Positions 41,510-50,244 of a DNA stretch of 64,000 nucleotides are shown in pieces. Source of the DNA: Paenibacillus phocaeensis (GTDB lineage: Bacteria > Bacillota > Bacilli > Paenibacillales > Paenibacillaceae). The translations under genes and the position numbers were made by a program. The stretch covers positions 823,305 through 887,304 of the forward strand of contig NZ_FCOQ01000018.1 in assembly GCF_900021165.1 (NCBI RefSeq). The letters are read 5' to 3'. Position 1 is the first letter of the stretch; each line of letters starts with the position of its first letter. The notes below the pieces were generated by a model. That model was not told where the DNA came from. It ran no database searches and saw only the letters and a list, made by a program, of their open reading frames with translations.

Positions 41510-42238
41510 ATGAGTCAATCGTCTTCATCCGAGACCAAAGAACAGTTCGTGCATTCCGTATTCGAAAGCATCGCTCCGAAATACGACATGATGAACGACC
41601 TGCTCAGCTTCAGACGCCACAAAGCGTGGCGAAAGTTCACGATGGCCAAAATGAACATGGCCCCCGGGGATACGGCGCTTGATCTGTGCTGCGGCACCTG
41701 CGATTGGACGATCAGCATGGCCGAAGCCAGCGGGGGGCCGATCATCGGCCTGGATTTTAGCGAGCAAATGCTGGAATACGGCCGCCGCAAGGTGAAAGAA
41801 CGCCAGCTCGATTCGCGGATTACCTTGGTTCAAGGCAACGCGATGGAGCTGCCGTTTGAAGACAATCGATTCGATTACGCCACGATTGGCTTCGGACTGC
41901 GCAATGTGCCCGATCTGCGCCAAGTGCTGCAGGAAATGCGGCGTGTGGTGAAGCCTGGGGGCATGGTGGTTTGTCTGGAGTTGTCCAAGCCCACCTGGCA
42001 GCCGTTCAAAGGACTTTATTATTTTTATTTTCAAAAAGTACTTCCGATGCTTGGCAGACTGGTAGCGAAACGATATGAGCAATACAAATGGCTGCCCGAT
42101 TCCCTCGTCCAATTTCCCGGACGTGCAGAGCTGGCGGAAATCTTCCGCGAGACGGGACTTGCCAGGGTCGAAGCGTATCCTTTAACCGGCGGAATTGCTG
42201 CCTTGCACATCGGAACGAAGGAGACGCAGCATGATTAA
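41510..42238 (+). CDS. menG: Demethylmenaquinone methyltransferase
   Basis: SAM-dependent methylation of demethylmenaquinone, the last step of menaquinone synthesis. 242 residues of the UbiE family: YDMMNDLLSFRRHKAWR (about 24-40), SAM motif DLCCGTCDW (about 59-67, with cysteines where glycine is more usual), and YATIGFGLRNVPD (about 123-135). Twelve bases after hepS and overlapping the prenyltransferase by 8 bp. Confidence 0.95.
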   Translation: MSQSSSSETKEQFVHSVFESIAPKYDMMNDLLSFRRHKAWRKFTMAKMNMAPGDTALDLCCGTCDWTISMAEASGGPIIGLDFSEQMLEYGRRKVKERQLDSRITLVQGNAMELPFEDNRFDYATIGFGLRNVPDLRQVLQEMRRVVKPGGMVVCLELSKPTWQPFKGLYYFYFQKVLPMLGRLVAKRYEQYKWLPDSLVQFPGRAELAEIFRETGLARVEAYPLTGGIAALHIGTKETQHD

Positions 42239-43103
42239 GAAGATCGTAATTTTTCTGCAGATGATTAAATTTGAACATACCGTATTTGCTTTGCCATTTG
42301 CTTTCATGGGCGCGTTGCTTGGATCTGAAGCGATCAACCATAAGCTCCCGTCCTGGGAACAGATCGGCTGGGTGCTGCTAGCGATGTTTGGCGCGCGCAG
42401 CGCGGCCATGGGGCTGAATCGACTGATCGATCGGGTCAGTGATGCCAAGAATCCCCGTACAGCCAACCGCGCCATCCCGGCGGGGCTGCTGAAAATCGGT
42501 GAAGTGGTGTTATTCGTGCTCGCTTCATTTGCCCTGTTGTTCTGGGCGGCTGCGGAGCTTCATCCCTTGGCGCTCAAGCTGCTGCCCATCGCCGTGATCA
42601 TGCTGGTCTTGTACTCGTACACGAAACGTTTTACCTGGCTCTGCCACGTCGTCCTGGGCCTGACGATCGCATTAGCTCCTCTCGGCGGCTGGGCGGCCGT
42701 GACTGGACAAGTTGGTTGGACCGCGCTGGTGTTCTTTGTGACGATTACGTTTTGGATCGCCGGCTTTGATATTATTTATGCCTGCCAGGACGTAGAATTT
42801 GATACGAAGGAAGGCCTTTATTCCATTCCCGTAAGGTTTGGCGTCGCCAAATCGCTTAAGATCGCTCAAGCGTTTCACATCATCACCGCGCTTGGTTTCA
42901 TCGCTTTGCTGTTGATGACGGATTTGGGCTGGTGGTACATCGCAGGGATGGTCATTGCGTACATCATTTTATTTTATGAGCACCATATCGTGTCGCCCGG
43001 CGATCTCAGCCGCTTGCAAACCGCCTTCTTTACCATGAACGGCGTACTTAGCATCGTCGTATTTTCCTTCACATTGATTGATTTGGTGGTGCGTCATTAC
43101 TAA
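42231..43103 (+). CDS. UbiA family prenyltransferase (MqnP-like)
   Basis: Attaches a polyprenyl chain to an aromatic or dehypoxanthine-type ring inside the membrane. 290 residues, seven to nine helices, with the two Asp-rich motifs NRLIDRVSDAKNPRTA (about 64-79) and YACQDVEFDTKEG (about 182-194). Placed between menG and mqnA it most likely acts in the futalosine route to menaquinone (MqnP), not as MenA. Start MIKKIVIFLQ overlaps menG by 8 bp. Confidence 0.9.
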   Translation: MIKKIVIFLQMIKFEHTVFALPFAFMGALLGSEAINHKLPSWEQIGWVLLAMFGARSAAMGLNRLIDRVSDAKNPRTANRAIPAGLLKIGEVVLFVLASFALLFWAAAELHPLALKLLPIAVIMLVLYSYTKRFTWLCHVVLGLTIALAPLGGWAAVTGQVGWTALVFFVTITFWIAGFDIIYACQDVEFDTKEGLYSIPVRFGVAKSLKIAQAFHIITALGFIALLLMTDLGWWYIAGMVIAYIILFYEHHIVSPGDLSRLQTAFFTMNGVLSIVVFSFTLIDLVVRHY

Positions 43104-43720
43104 TGGATACAACGAAAACGATCGTCGTCGGTATCACAGGGGCCAGCGGTTCGATTTACGGGGTGAAGCTGGTCGAGACGCTGTTAGGAATGAACTTTCT
43201 CGTCCATCTCGTGGTTTCGAACGCGGGGTGGCGGGTAATTAAGGAGGAGCTCGGCTGGAACACGAGTGACCGGGAAGCATCGCTGAATGAGCATTTTGGA
43301 ACGCTTCCCGGGAAGCTGGTGTATCATCCGATCGCCGATATCGGGGCTTCCATCGCCAGCGGTTCGTTTCTTACGCATGGGATGATCGTGATGCCTTGCT
43401 CCATGGGGACTTTATCGTCGATTGCGAACGGGACATCGGACAACCTGATCGCCCGGGCCGCCGACGTCATGGTGAAGGAAGGCCGCCCGCTCGTGCTGGT
43501 GCCGCGTGAAACGCCGCTGCATGCCATTCATCTGGAGAACATGCTGAAGCTGGCCAGACTCGGCGTCCGGATCATTCCGGCGATGCCGGCGTTTTACTTC
43601 GGACCGCAAACCATTGACGATCTGGTCCGGTTCCTGGTTGGCAAGGTGCTCGACAATCTGGGGATCGAGCATGCGTTATTCCGAAGATGGGGGGATCAAG
43701 ATGAACAACAAGGAGAATAA
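43103..43720 (+). CDS. ubiX: UbiX family flavin prenyltransferase
   Basis: Makes prenylated FMN, the cofactor of UbiD-type decarboxylases. 205 residues: GITGASGSIYGVKLVE (about 9-24), the conserved MPCSMGTLSSIANG (about 97-110) and RETPLHAIHLENMLKLA (about 134-150). Its presence implies a UbiD-family decarboxylase elsewhere (not in this window), as needed in the futalosine pathway. The ATG overlaps the previous stop by one base. Confidence 0.93.
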   Translation: MDTTKTIVVGITGASGSIYGVKLVETLLGMNFLVHLVVSNAGWRVIKEELGWNTSDREASLNEHFGTLPGKLVYHPIADIGASIASGSFLTHGMIVMPCSMGTLSSIANGTSDNLIARAADVMVKEGRPLVLVPRETPLHAIHLENMLKLARLGVRIIPAMPAFYFGPQTIDDLVRFLVGKVLDNLGIEHALFRRWGDQDEQQGE

Positions 43721-44567
43721 GGACATCCTCATCGGCAAAATCAGATATAGCAACGTTTGGCCCGTATTTCACTATTTCGACGTTACGCGCCTGCCGCAAG
43801 CAAGCCAATTGGTCACCGAGGTGCCTTCGAAGCTGAACCGCCGTATGCTCGGCGGAACGCTCGAGATTTCCCCGGTGTCTTCTTTTGCTTACGGGTATGG
43901 ATCGGATCGCTTTGTCTTATTGCCGGATCTGTCGGTCAGCTCCGATGGACCGGTGAATTCGATCCTGTTGTTCTCGCGGAAGCCGCCGGAGCAGATTGCG
44001 AACGGCCGGATCGCGCTAACGAATACTTCGGCTACCTCCGTTAACTTGCTGAAGATCATTATGGAGAAGGCTTACGGCGGCAAGCCGGATTATTGGGACA
44101 GCGAGCCTGATCTGGATGCGATGATGGCCGACAGCGATGGGGCGCTCTTGATCGGTGACCACGCCATTGAGGCTTCGTGGCGAGATCATGGTTTTATCGT
44201 CACGGATTTGGGGGAAGTCTGGAAGTTATGGACCGGATACGGCATGACGTTTGCGGTATGGGCCGTGCAGAAGACGTTTGCGGAAGCAAATGGCGGCTAT
44301 TTGGCCGAAGTGGCGGAAGCCTTCGCCGACAGCAAACGCAGGAGCCTCAGCGACCTTTCTCCGCTCGTAGCCAAAGCCTGCGCCGAGATCGGCGGGACGG
44401 CGGACTATTGGCAGCACTATTTCAACAACCTACGTTATGATTTCGGCGAATCGCGCCGCAAGGGCCTCGCCTTGTATTTTGAATATGCCTACGAGATGGG
44501 TTTACTGGACCATCGGGTCGAGCTGGAACTTTGGAGTCACAATTCGCTGATACGGGTGAAAGAATGA
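43701..44567 (+). CDS. mqnA: Chorismate dehydratase MqnA
   Basis: First enzyme of the futalosine pathway, dehydrating chorismate to 3-enolpyruvylbenzoate. 288 residues from ATG 43701 (MNNKENKDILIGKIRYSNVWP) after GGGGGGATCAAG. Periplasmic-binding-like fold with GTLEISPVSSFAYG (about 50-63), LTNTSATSVNLLKI (about 107-120) and ALLIGDHAIEA (about 147-157). Overlaps ubiX by 20 bp and hepT by 4 bp. Confidence 0.9.
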   Translation: MNNKENKDILIGKIRYSNVWPVFHYFDVTRLPQASQLVTEVPSKLNRRMLGGTLEISPVSSFAYGYGSDRFVLLPDLSVSSDGPVNSILLFSRKPPEQIANGRIALTNTSATSVNLLKIIMEKAYGGKPDYWDSEPDLDAMMADSDGALLIGDHAIEASWRDHGFIVTDLGEVWKLWTGYGMTFAVWAVQKTFAEANGGYLAEVAEAFADSKRRSLSDLSPLVAKACAEIGGTADYWQHYFNNLRYDFGESRRKGLALYFEYAYEMGLLDHRVELELWSHNSLIRVKE

Positions 44568-45538
44568 AACTACTGGATATTTTCGGTACATTAAAAAAAG
44601 ATATGGATTTCATCGAACGGCAGCTGTATCGCAGCATCGACGGCGATGACGAGCTGCTGAGCGAGACGTCCCTGCATCTGTTGAAGGCGGGCGGCAAGCG
44701 GCTGCGTCCGATCTTCGTGCTGCTCGGCGGGAAGTTCGGGAACTACGATCTGCAGAAGCTGCAGTATATCGCCGTTCCGCTGGAGCTGATCCATTCGGCG
44801 TCGCTCGTCCACGATGATGTGATCGACGATGCCGATACGCGGCGGGGCAAAGCGACGGTGAAGTCGAAGTGGGACAACCGGATCGCCATGTATACCGGCG
44901 ATTACATCTACGCCAAGGCGTTGACCCAGGTGTCTGAGCTAGGAAACCCATACATACACCGCATTCTGTCCAAGGCGATGGTCCAGATGTCGATCGGGGA
45001 AATGGAGCAGATTCGCGACTTTTTCAATACTGAGCAAAGTGTGCGCAATTATTTATTGCGGATTCGCCGGAAAACGGCGCTGCTCATCGCCATCAGCTGC
45101 CAGATGGGAGCGATTGCGGCAGACGCGCCGGATAAAGTGAACCACCTGCTGTACCGGTATGGCTATAACGTCGGTATGGCTTTCCAGATCCGCGACGACC
45201 TGCTCGATTTGCTAGGTACCGAGAAGACGATCGGGAAACCGCCGGGCAGCGATATGCGCCAGGGCAATATCACGCTCCCGGTGCTCTTCGCCTTGCAGGA
45301 GCCGGAGCTCCGAGAGCCGTTGCTGCGGGAAATCCGCGGCATTCAGGCGGGAGACGGAAGCGGGGAGGTATCCCGGGCGATTGAAATGATTCGCACCAGT
45401 CCCGGGATCGGCAAAGCCGAAGCGCTGGCAGACCGCTTCATTGCCAAGGCGCTGGACGCGCTGCAGCAGCTGCCGGCGACGGGAGCGCGCTCCCATTTGG
45501 AGGACATCGCGGAATTCGTCAACAAGCGTTCCTATTAG
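44564..45538 (+). CDS. hepT: Heptaprenyl diphosphate synthase component 2
   Basis: Catalytic subunit extending farnesyl diphosphate with isopentenyl units. 324 residues from ATG 44564 (MKLLDIFGTLKKDMDF), overlapping the mqnA stop. Trans-prenyltransferase motifs: GGKRLRP (about 44-50), first Asp-rich LVHDDVIDDADTRRG (about 83-97), and second Asp-rich FQIRDDLLDLLG (about 208-219). Partner of HepS at the head of the same operon. Confidence 0.95.
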   Translation: MKLLDIFGTLKKDMDFIERQLYRSIDGDDELLSETSLHLLKAGGKRLRPIFVLLGGKFGNYDLQKLQYIAVPLELIHSASLVHDDVIDDADTRRGKATVKSKWDNRIAMYTGDYIYAKALTQVSELGNPYIHRILSKAMVQMSIGEMEQIRDFFNTEQSVRNYLLRIRRKTALLIAISCQMGAIAADAPDKVNHLLYRYGYNVGMAFQIRDDLLDLLGTEKTIGKPPGSDMRQGNITLPVLFALQEPELREPLLREIRGIQAGDGSGEVSRAIEMIRTSPGIGKAEALADRFIAKALDALQQLPATGARSHLEDIAEFVNKRSY

Positions 45539-45656
45539 AATCTTATGGCTTTACCTGTTTCGCAAGTTTCTGGTAAAATGCAGGTGAAACCGCCTTCTTG
45601 AAAGGCCGGTCATTTTATATCGCATAAAGATGCTGTTTTATTTCGGGAGGGGAACC

Positions 45657-46100
45657 ATGGAAAGAACGTTTTTAATGGTTAAGCCGGACGGCGTGCAGCG
45701 CGGGCTGGTCGGCAGAATCATCAGCCGGTTCGAGGATAAAGGGTTTCAACTGATCGCAGGCAAGCTGGTCCAGGTCACGGAGGCTCAGGCGAAGAAGCAT
45801 TACGCAGAGCATGAGGGGAAACCTTTCTTTGACGAGCTGGTCAGCTTCATAACTTCCGGGCCGGTATTTGCCATGGTATGGGAAGGGGACGATATCATCG
45901 CCTTATCCCGGATGGTCATTGGAAAAACGAAGGTGACCGAGGCACTTCCCGGTACGATTCGCGGTGATTTTGCCGCTCATACCCCGTTTAATCTGATTCA
46001 TGGTTCCGATGGAGTGGAAAGTGCGGAGCGGGAAATCGCCAATTTCTTTGCGCCGCAGGAGCTTGTGCAGTACGCAAGAAGCGTGAGCCCATGGATCTGA
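45657..46100 (+). CDS. ndk: Nucleoside diphosphate kinase
   Basis: Transfers the terminal phosphate from ATP to other nucleoside diphosphates through a phosphohistidine. 147 residues from ATG 45657 ([19 protein letters not shown]), after GGGAGGGGAACC. The active-site histidine lies in [16 protein letters not shown] (about 114-129). A possible promoter (TTACCT, 17 bp, TAAAAT at 45574-45579) lies upstream. Its last ten bases overlap cheR. Confidence 0.97.
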   Translation: MERTFLMVKPDGVQRGLVGRIISRFEDKGFQLIAGKLVQVTEAQAKKHYAEHEGKPFFDELVSFITSGPVFAMVWEGDDIIALSRMVIGKTKVTEALPGTIRGDFAAHTPFNLIHGSDGVESAEREIANFFAPQELVQYARSVSPWI

Positions 46101-46924
46101 ATCGAATCATTCCTGACACGGCTCGGACAGACCAGGCAGAGACGGCACCGGACCCGGATTACCTCGGCTTTATCCAAAGCATCAAGAAAAGCACGGGCAT
46201 CGATTTGGCCCAATATAAGGAAGCGCAGATGAAGCGGCGGCTGACGACGTTGCGCAACAAAAACGGCTATGCGACATTTGCGGATTTCTATACGGCGATG
46301 ATGAGCAATAAGCCGCTGTTTTATGAATTTCTAGACAAGATGACGATTAACGTCTCCGAATTCTGGCGGAACCCGAACCGTTGGGAAGTGCTGCGGGATT
46401 CGGTGCTGCCGGAGCTGGCGGCCGAGCGGCCGAAGCTGAAGGTTTGGAGCGCGGCCTGCTCAACCGGGGAAGAGCCTTATACGCTGACGATGATTCTCGC
46501 GGATTTGGGACTTCTGCCGAAGACGTATCTGCTGGCGACGGATATCGACGACGGGGCGCTGGGGAAGGCGCAGGAGGGATTGTACCTGGAGCGCTCCCTG
46601 AAGGATGTGCCGAAGGCGGTTGCAGAGCGTTATTTTTCGCCGGAGGGCCATATGTACCGGTTTGATCCGAAGCTCAAGAAGGCGGTCACGTTCAAGAAGC
46701 AAAACCTGCTGCTGGATCCGTTCGAAGAAGGCTTCGATCTGATCGTTTGCCGCAACGTCATGATTTATTTTACCGAAGAAGCGAAGCAAGGGCTTTATCA
46801 TAAGTTCTCACGAGCGCTGCGTCCCGGCGGCGTCCTGTTCGTCGGCAGCACGGAGCAAATCTTCTCTCCCGGCCAGTACGATCTGGAGGCGGCGGAGACG
46901 TTCTTCTACCGCAAGAAGGAGTAG
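46091..46924 (+). CDS. cheR: Chemotaxis protein methyltransferase CheR
   Basis: Methylates glutamates on chemoreceptors using SAM. 277 residues: N-terminal helical domain (about 20-85; [14 protein letters not shown]), then the SAM domain with [15 protein letters not shown] (about 119-133), ATDIDDGAL (about 154-162) and [13 protein letters not shown] (about 216-228). It overlaps ndk by 10 bp, the same ndk-cheR-aro order as in B. subtilis. No other chemotaxis gene is in the window. Confidence 0.96.
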   Translation: MDLNRIIPDTARTDQAETAPDPDYLGFIQSIKKSTGIDLAQYKEAQMKRRLTTLRNKNGYATFADFYTAMMSNKPLFYEFLDKMTINVSEFWRNPNRWEVLRDSVLPELAAERPKLKVWSAACSTGEEPYTLTMILADLGLLPKTYLLATDIDDGALGKAQEGLYLERSLKDVPKAVAERYFSPEGHMYRFDPKLKKAVTFKKQNLLLDPFEEGFDLIVCRNVMIYFTEEAKQGLYHKFSRALRPGGVLFVGSTEQIFSPGQYDLEAAETFFYRKKE

Positions 46925-46983
46925 GGTATAGAAAGGCGGGTTCTTTCCGATACTTGGACCATACCGTCATTGGAGGTCAGGTC

Positions 46984-47157
46984 ATGGACAAGCGCAAAGT
47001 GATCGAAGCTTATCGGCGGGGATTCTTGACGCCGCAAGAATGCGCGCAGGTGCTGGGCATTGAAGGCGCGCACCTTCAGCGGATGCTGGAGGATTTCCCG
47101 CTCGAGGTTCAGCGGACGTCTTCCTTGGAGAATCAACCCGCCTCAGGACTGAGATAA
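46984..47157 (+). CDS. Small helix-turn-helix-like protein (57 aa)
   Basis: 57 residues from ATG 46984, 8 bp after GGAGG. The sequence RKVIEAYRRGFLTPQECAQVLGIEGAHLQRML has the shape of a helix-turn-helix similar to sigma-factor or small regulator domains; the tail is polar. Family not named. Located 59 bp after cheR and followed by a terminator. Confidence 0.65.
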   Translation: MDKRKVIEAYRRGFLTPQECAQVLGIEGAHLQRMLEDFPLEVQRTSSLENQPASGLR

Positions 47158-47190
47158 GCAACAATACGGGCCAAAAGCAAACAACGATTG

Positions 47191-47233
47191 GCAGCGTCGG
47201 GGTCGCCCTGCAGGGCGAAAGCGGCGCTTTTTT
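47191..47233 (+). terminator. Terminator after the 57-residue gene
   Basis: AGCG..TCGCCCTGCAGGGCGA..CGCT, with a perfect 16 bp inner palindrome, followed by TTTTTT. Confidence 0.88.
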
Positions 47234-47255
47234 GCGTTGAGAGATCAGGGGATTC

Positions 47256-47284
47256 TTGACAGCCGCGGCAGGGCTTTCTATAAT
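47256..47284 (+). promoter_or_regulatory. Consensus sigma-A promoter
   Basis: TTGACA (47256-47261), exactly 17 bp, TATAAT (47279-47284): a perfect match. It drives the leader and then the CorC-type gene; start point about 47291. Confidence 0.92.
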
Positions 47285-47317
47285 ATTTATAAATTCAGGT
47301 CAGGAGAGGTTTCTTCG

Positions 47318-47401
47318 ATGAGCGATTCGGACGACCCGGAGAGTAGCAACACAGTACAACTGAAGATCAGCCTATTCATCATCTGCGGAGTTCAGGCATA
47401 A
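47318..47401 (+). CDS. Possible 27-residue leader peptide
   Basis: ATG at 47318, preceded at 12 nt by AGGAGAGG, opens 27 codons (MSDSDDPESSNTVQLKISLF...) ending TAA at 47401. The stop codon lies inside the 5' arm of the following terminator (47394-47440), the arrangement expected for translation-coupled attenuation. The spacing is long and no homologue is known to me, so expression is uncertain. Confidence 0.35.
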   Translation: MSDSDDPESSNTVQLKISLFIICGVQA

Positions 47402-47440
47402 CCTGCGTCATTTTTAATTGGCGGCGGGTTATGCCTTTTT
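47394..47440 (+). terminator. Leader terminator before the CorC-type gene
   Basis: AGGCATAACC pairs exactly with GGTTATGCCT (10 bp) around a 23 nt loop, followed by TTTT. It lies between the promoter and the coding region, so it can attenuate expression. Confidence 0.8.
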
Positions 47441-47502
47441 GCGTATAACCGCAGCGCGACAGCCCCAAACTAAGCCGGGGAAATTTTTGGAGGTGGAATG
47501 GA

Positions 47503-48840
47503 TTGTTGGAACTATTGATCATCTTGATCCTTATTTTAATTAATGCTTTTTTTGCCGCATCGGAAATCGCCTTAATCTCCCTGAATGATAATAAAATCAA
47601 AGCCATGGCCGGGCAAGGGCACCGGAAAGCGAAGGTCATCGTCGGTTTGCTCGGTGAGCCCAGCAAATTCCTGGCGACGATTCAAATTGGCATTACCTTG
47701 GCGGGCTTTTTTGCCAGTGCCTTCGCCGGGGAGAGCTTTGCCGGCGACCTGGCGGCTTATCTTATCCAACTCGGAATGCCGATTCCCGAGAACGTGCTCA
47801 GTACGATTTCGCTCATCGTCATCACGTTGCTGCTCTCCTACTTCCAACTGGTCTTGGGCGAGCTGGTGCCAAAGCGGGTGGCGATGAAAAAGGCTGAAGC
47901 TATGGCGATGTTCGCGGCCACAACGTTATCCGTGTTGTCCAAAGTCACCGCACCGTTCGTGAAGCTGCTGACAACGTCGACGAACCTGCTCGTTCGCTTG
48001 TTTGGGATTGATCCGAACGCGAACGATGAGGAGGTCTCCGAGGAGGAGATTCGCATGATGCTGGACACCGGGGAGGAAATGGGAACCATCCAGCCCAGCG
48101 AGCGCTTGATGATCAACAACATTTTCGACTTCGACAACTTGACGGTGTCCGATATCATGACGCATCGGATCGACGTCGTGGCGATTCCGGTTGATGCCGA
48201 CCAGCATACCGTGGCTGAAATTGCCGACAAGGAACAATATACCCGGTTCCCGGTGTATGAGGATACAGTGGATAACCTGATCGGGATTTTGCACAGCAAG
48301 GACCTAATTCGCTTCCTGCGCACCGGGGAGACAGAGAATTGGAATCTGAAGGAGCTGGTGACGCCGCCGTATTTTATCCCGATCTCGAAAAAAACCAACG
48401 AGCTGTTCGAGGAAATGCAGCAAAATCGCATCCATATGGCGATCGTCGTAGACGAATACGGCGGCACCGCCGGCATCGTGACGATGGAGGATTTGCTCGA
48501 GGAAATCGTCGGCAATATTTATGACGAGCACGATGAAGAGGAACGCGAATACGAGCAGGTTGGCGAAGGCCGCTATCTGTTCAGCGGCACGATGTCCTTG
48601 GACGATGCCCAGGATATCTTGGATATTCAGCTTCCCATCGAACACTACGATACGTTGAGCGGGTTCATGATCGGGCAGTTGAGGCGCATCCCGACGATTA
48701 ACGAGAAGCCGGAATTCGAATACGGCGGTTATGTGTTCGCCGTGCGCGAGGTTGGCCAGCATCGCATCCGCAAGCTGGAAGCCATCAAGCTGGCGGAGCC
48801 GGATCAGACATTCGCCGTGAATGCGGTTCCGGCAGAGTAA
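47503..48840 (+). CDS. CNNM/CorC (HlyC) family membrane protein
   Basis: Members of this family export or regulate magnesium and other divalent cations. 445 residues from TTG 47503, six bases after GGAGGTGG. DUF21 transmembrane domain (about 1-190, with NAFFAASEIALISLN and SYFQLVLGELVPKRVA), two CBS domains (about 215-340, DIMTHRIDVVAIP and MAIVVDEYGGTAGIVTMED), and a C-terminal CorC/HlyC domain (about 360-440). It is preceded by an attenuated leader (47291-47440). Confidence 0.9.
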   Translation: MLELLIILILILINAFFAASEIALISLNDNKIKAMAGQGHRKAKVIVGLLGEPSKFLATIQIGITLAGFFASAFAGESFAGDLAAYLIQLGMPIPENVLSTISLIVITLLLSYFQLVLGELVPKRVAMKKAEAMAMFAATTLSVLSKVTAPFVKLLTTSTNLLVRLFGIDPNANDEEVSEEEIRMMLDTGEEMGTIQPSERLMINNIFDFDNLTVSDIMTHRIDVVAIPVDADQHTVAEIADKEQYTRFPVYEDTVDNLIGILHSKDLIRFLRTGETENWNLKELVTPPYFIPISKKTNELFEEMQQNRIHMAIVVDEYGGTAGIVTMEDLLEEIVGNIYDEHDEEEREYEQVGEGRYLFSGTMSLDDAQDILDIQLPIEHYDTLSGFMIGQLRRIPTINEKPEFEYGGYVFAVREVGQHRIRKLEAIKLAEPDQTFAVNAVPAE

Positions 48841-48857
48841 TCGGACATGCGGCAGCC

Positions 48858-48909
48858 CCCCGGATTTGGGAAGCGGGCCTCGAAGCGGAGGCCGCGCGGA
48901 AATCCGGGT
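48858..48909. repeat. Nested GC-rich hairpin after the CorC-type gene
   Basis: CCCGGATTT...AAATCCGGG encloses GCCTC..GAGGC. No T-run follows, so it is not a classical terminator, though it may protect or slow the 3' end. Confidence 0.6.
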
Positions 48910-48979
48910 CGGGCACGGCCGCGCACGGCCTGCGGCGAAGGGATTGCAAGGCTTTACTGAAGGAAAAGCGAATCACCAC

Positions 48980-49009
48980 GTGACAGAATGCAGCAATCAA
49001 TATTATAAT
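48980..49009 (+). promoter_or_regulatory. Sigma-A promoter of the aro supraoperon
   Basis: GTGACA (48980-48985), 18 bp spacer, TATAAT (49004-49009), 65 bp before aroC. Confidence 0.75.
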
Positions 49010-49074
49010 GAGCAAAGATATCATCGGGTTTTAGTTCTTTACAGTTTAACAGTTTAAAGGGGGAACGCAACATC

Positions 49075-50244
49075 ATGAGTTTGCGATACTTAACAGCCGG
49101 GGAGACGCATGGACCCCAGTTGACTGCGATTATTGAAGGCTTGCCAAGCCATTTGCAGCTTGATTTTGAAGCGCTGAATTTTGAACTGGCCCGCCGCCAG
49201 AAAGGGTACGGCCGCGGCCGGCGAATGCAAATTGAGAAGGATACGGCTCAAATTGTCGGCGGCGTCCGGCACGGCTATACAACGGGAGCGCCGGTGGCGC
49301 TGGTCGTGGAGAACAACGACTGGAAGCATTGGCAGAAGATCATGAATATCGAACCGATTGAAGGCACGGACGAGGAGAAGCGCAGAGTGCATCGTCCCCG
49401 CCCAGGCCACGCCGATCTGAACGGCGGCTTGAAGTATAATCATAAGGATCTGCGCAATGTGCTGGAGCGGTCCAGCGCGCGTGAAACGGCCGTGCGCGTA
49501 GCTGTCGGTGCGGTGGCCAAGCAACTTCTGGAGCGCTTCGGCATCCGGATCGCCGGCCATGTCATCCGCATCGGTGAAATCGAAGCGCCTCCCCACAACC
49601 TGCCGCTAGACGAGCTGGCACGGGTAACGGAAGCTTCCTCGGTACGGGTAGCCGACGCCGAGACGGAGAAGAAGATGGAAGCCTACATTGATAAAATCAA
49701 GGAAGAAGGCGACTCCATCGGCGGGATCGTCGAATGCATCGTTGAAGGCGTGCCGGTCGGCTTGGGCAGCCATGTGCAATATGACCGCAAGCTGGACGGA
49801 CGGATCGCACAAGCGGTGATGTCGATCAACGCGTTCAAAGGCGTGGAGATCGGCATCGGGTTCGAAGCCGGGACGCTGCCGGGCTCGAAGGTTCACGACG
49901 AAATCCTGTACAGCGAGGAGCGCGGCTACTACCGAGCTACCAATCGGCTGGGCGGTTTCGAGGGCGGAATGACCAACGGCATGCCTATCGTTGTCCGCGG
50001 TGTGATGAAGCCGATCCCCACGCTGTACAAACCGTTGCAAAGCGTTGATATCGACACCCGCGAAGCATTTGCGGCCCAGGTGGAGCGATCGGATGCGTGC
50101 GCCGTGCCGGCGGCCAGCGTTGTGTTGGAGCATGTGGTTGCCTGGGAAGTCGCCAAAGCGTTCATGGAGAAGTTCGGCGGCGATTCGATCGGGGAGATGG
50201 AGCGCAATTACCAGGGATACCTGGCGCAACTGGAGGAGTATTGA
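49075..50244 (+). CDS. aroC: Chorismate synthase
   Basis: Last step of the shikimate pathway: EPSP to chorismate, with reduced FMN. 389 residues: [19 protein letters not shown] at the start, [12 protein letters not shown] (about 39-50), [11 protein letters not shown] (about 106-116), [18 protein letters not shown] (about 131-148) and [14 protein letters not shown] end region. Called aroF in B. subtilis. Its TGA overlaps the aroB ATG by one base. Confidence 0.96.
   Translation: MSLRYLTAGETHGPQLTAIIEGLPSHLQLDFEALNFELARRQKGYGRGRRMQIEKDTAQIVGGVRHGYTTGAPVALVVENNDWKHWQKIMNIEPIEGTDEEKRRVHRPRPGHADLNGGLKYNHKDLRNVLERSSARETAVRVAVGAVAKQLLERFGIRIAGHVIRIGEIEAPPHNLPLDELARVTEASSVRVADAETEKKMEAYIDKIKEEGDSIGGIVECIVEGVPVGLGSHVQYDRKLDGRIAQAVMSINAFKGVEIGIGFEAGTLPGSKVHDEILYSEERGYYRATNRLGGFEGGMTNGMPIVVRGVMKPIPTLYKPLQSVDIDTREAFAAQVERSDACAVPAASVVLEHVVAWEVAKAFMEKFGGDSIGEMERNYQGYLAQLEEY

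Noticed and set aside
47291..47440. Leader as a known Mg2+ or Mn2+ riboswitch
   Set aside because: The conserved M-box and yybP-ykoY sequence blocks are not visible.
50097..50243. Longer start for aroB inside aroC
   Set aside because: It is the antisense-quality +1 frame of aroC; the conserved [15 protein letters not shown] start is at 50244 in the TGATG overlap.
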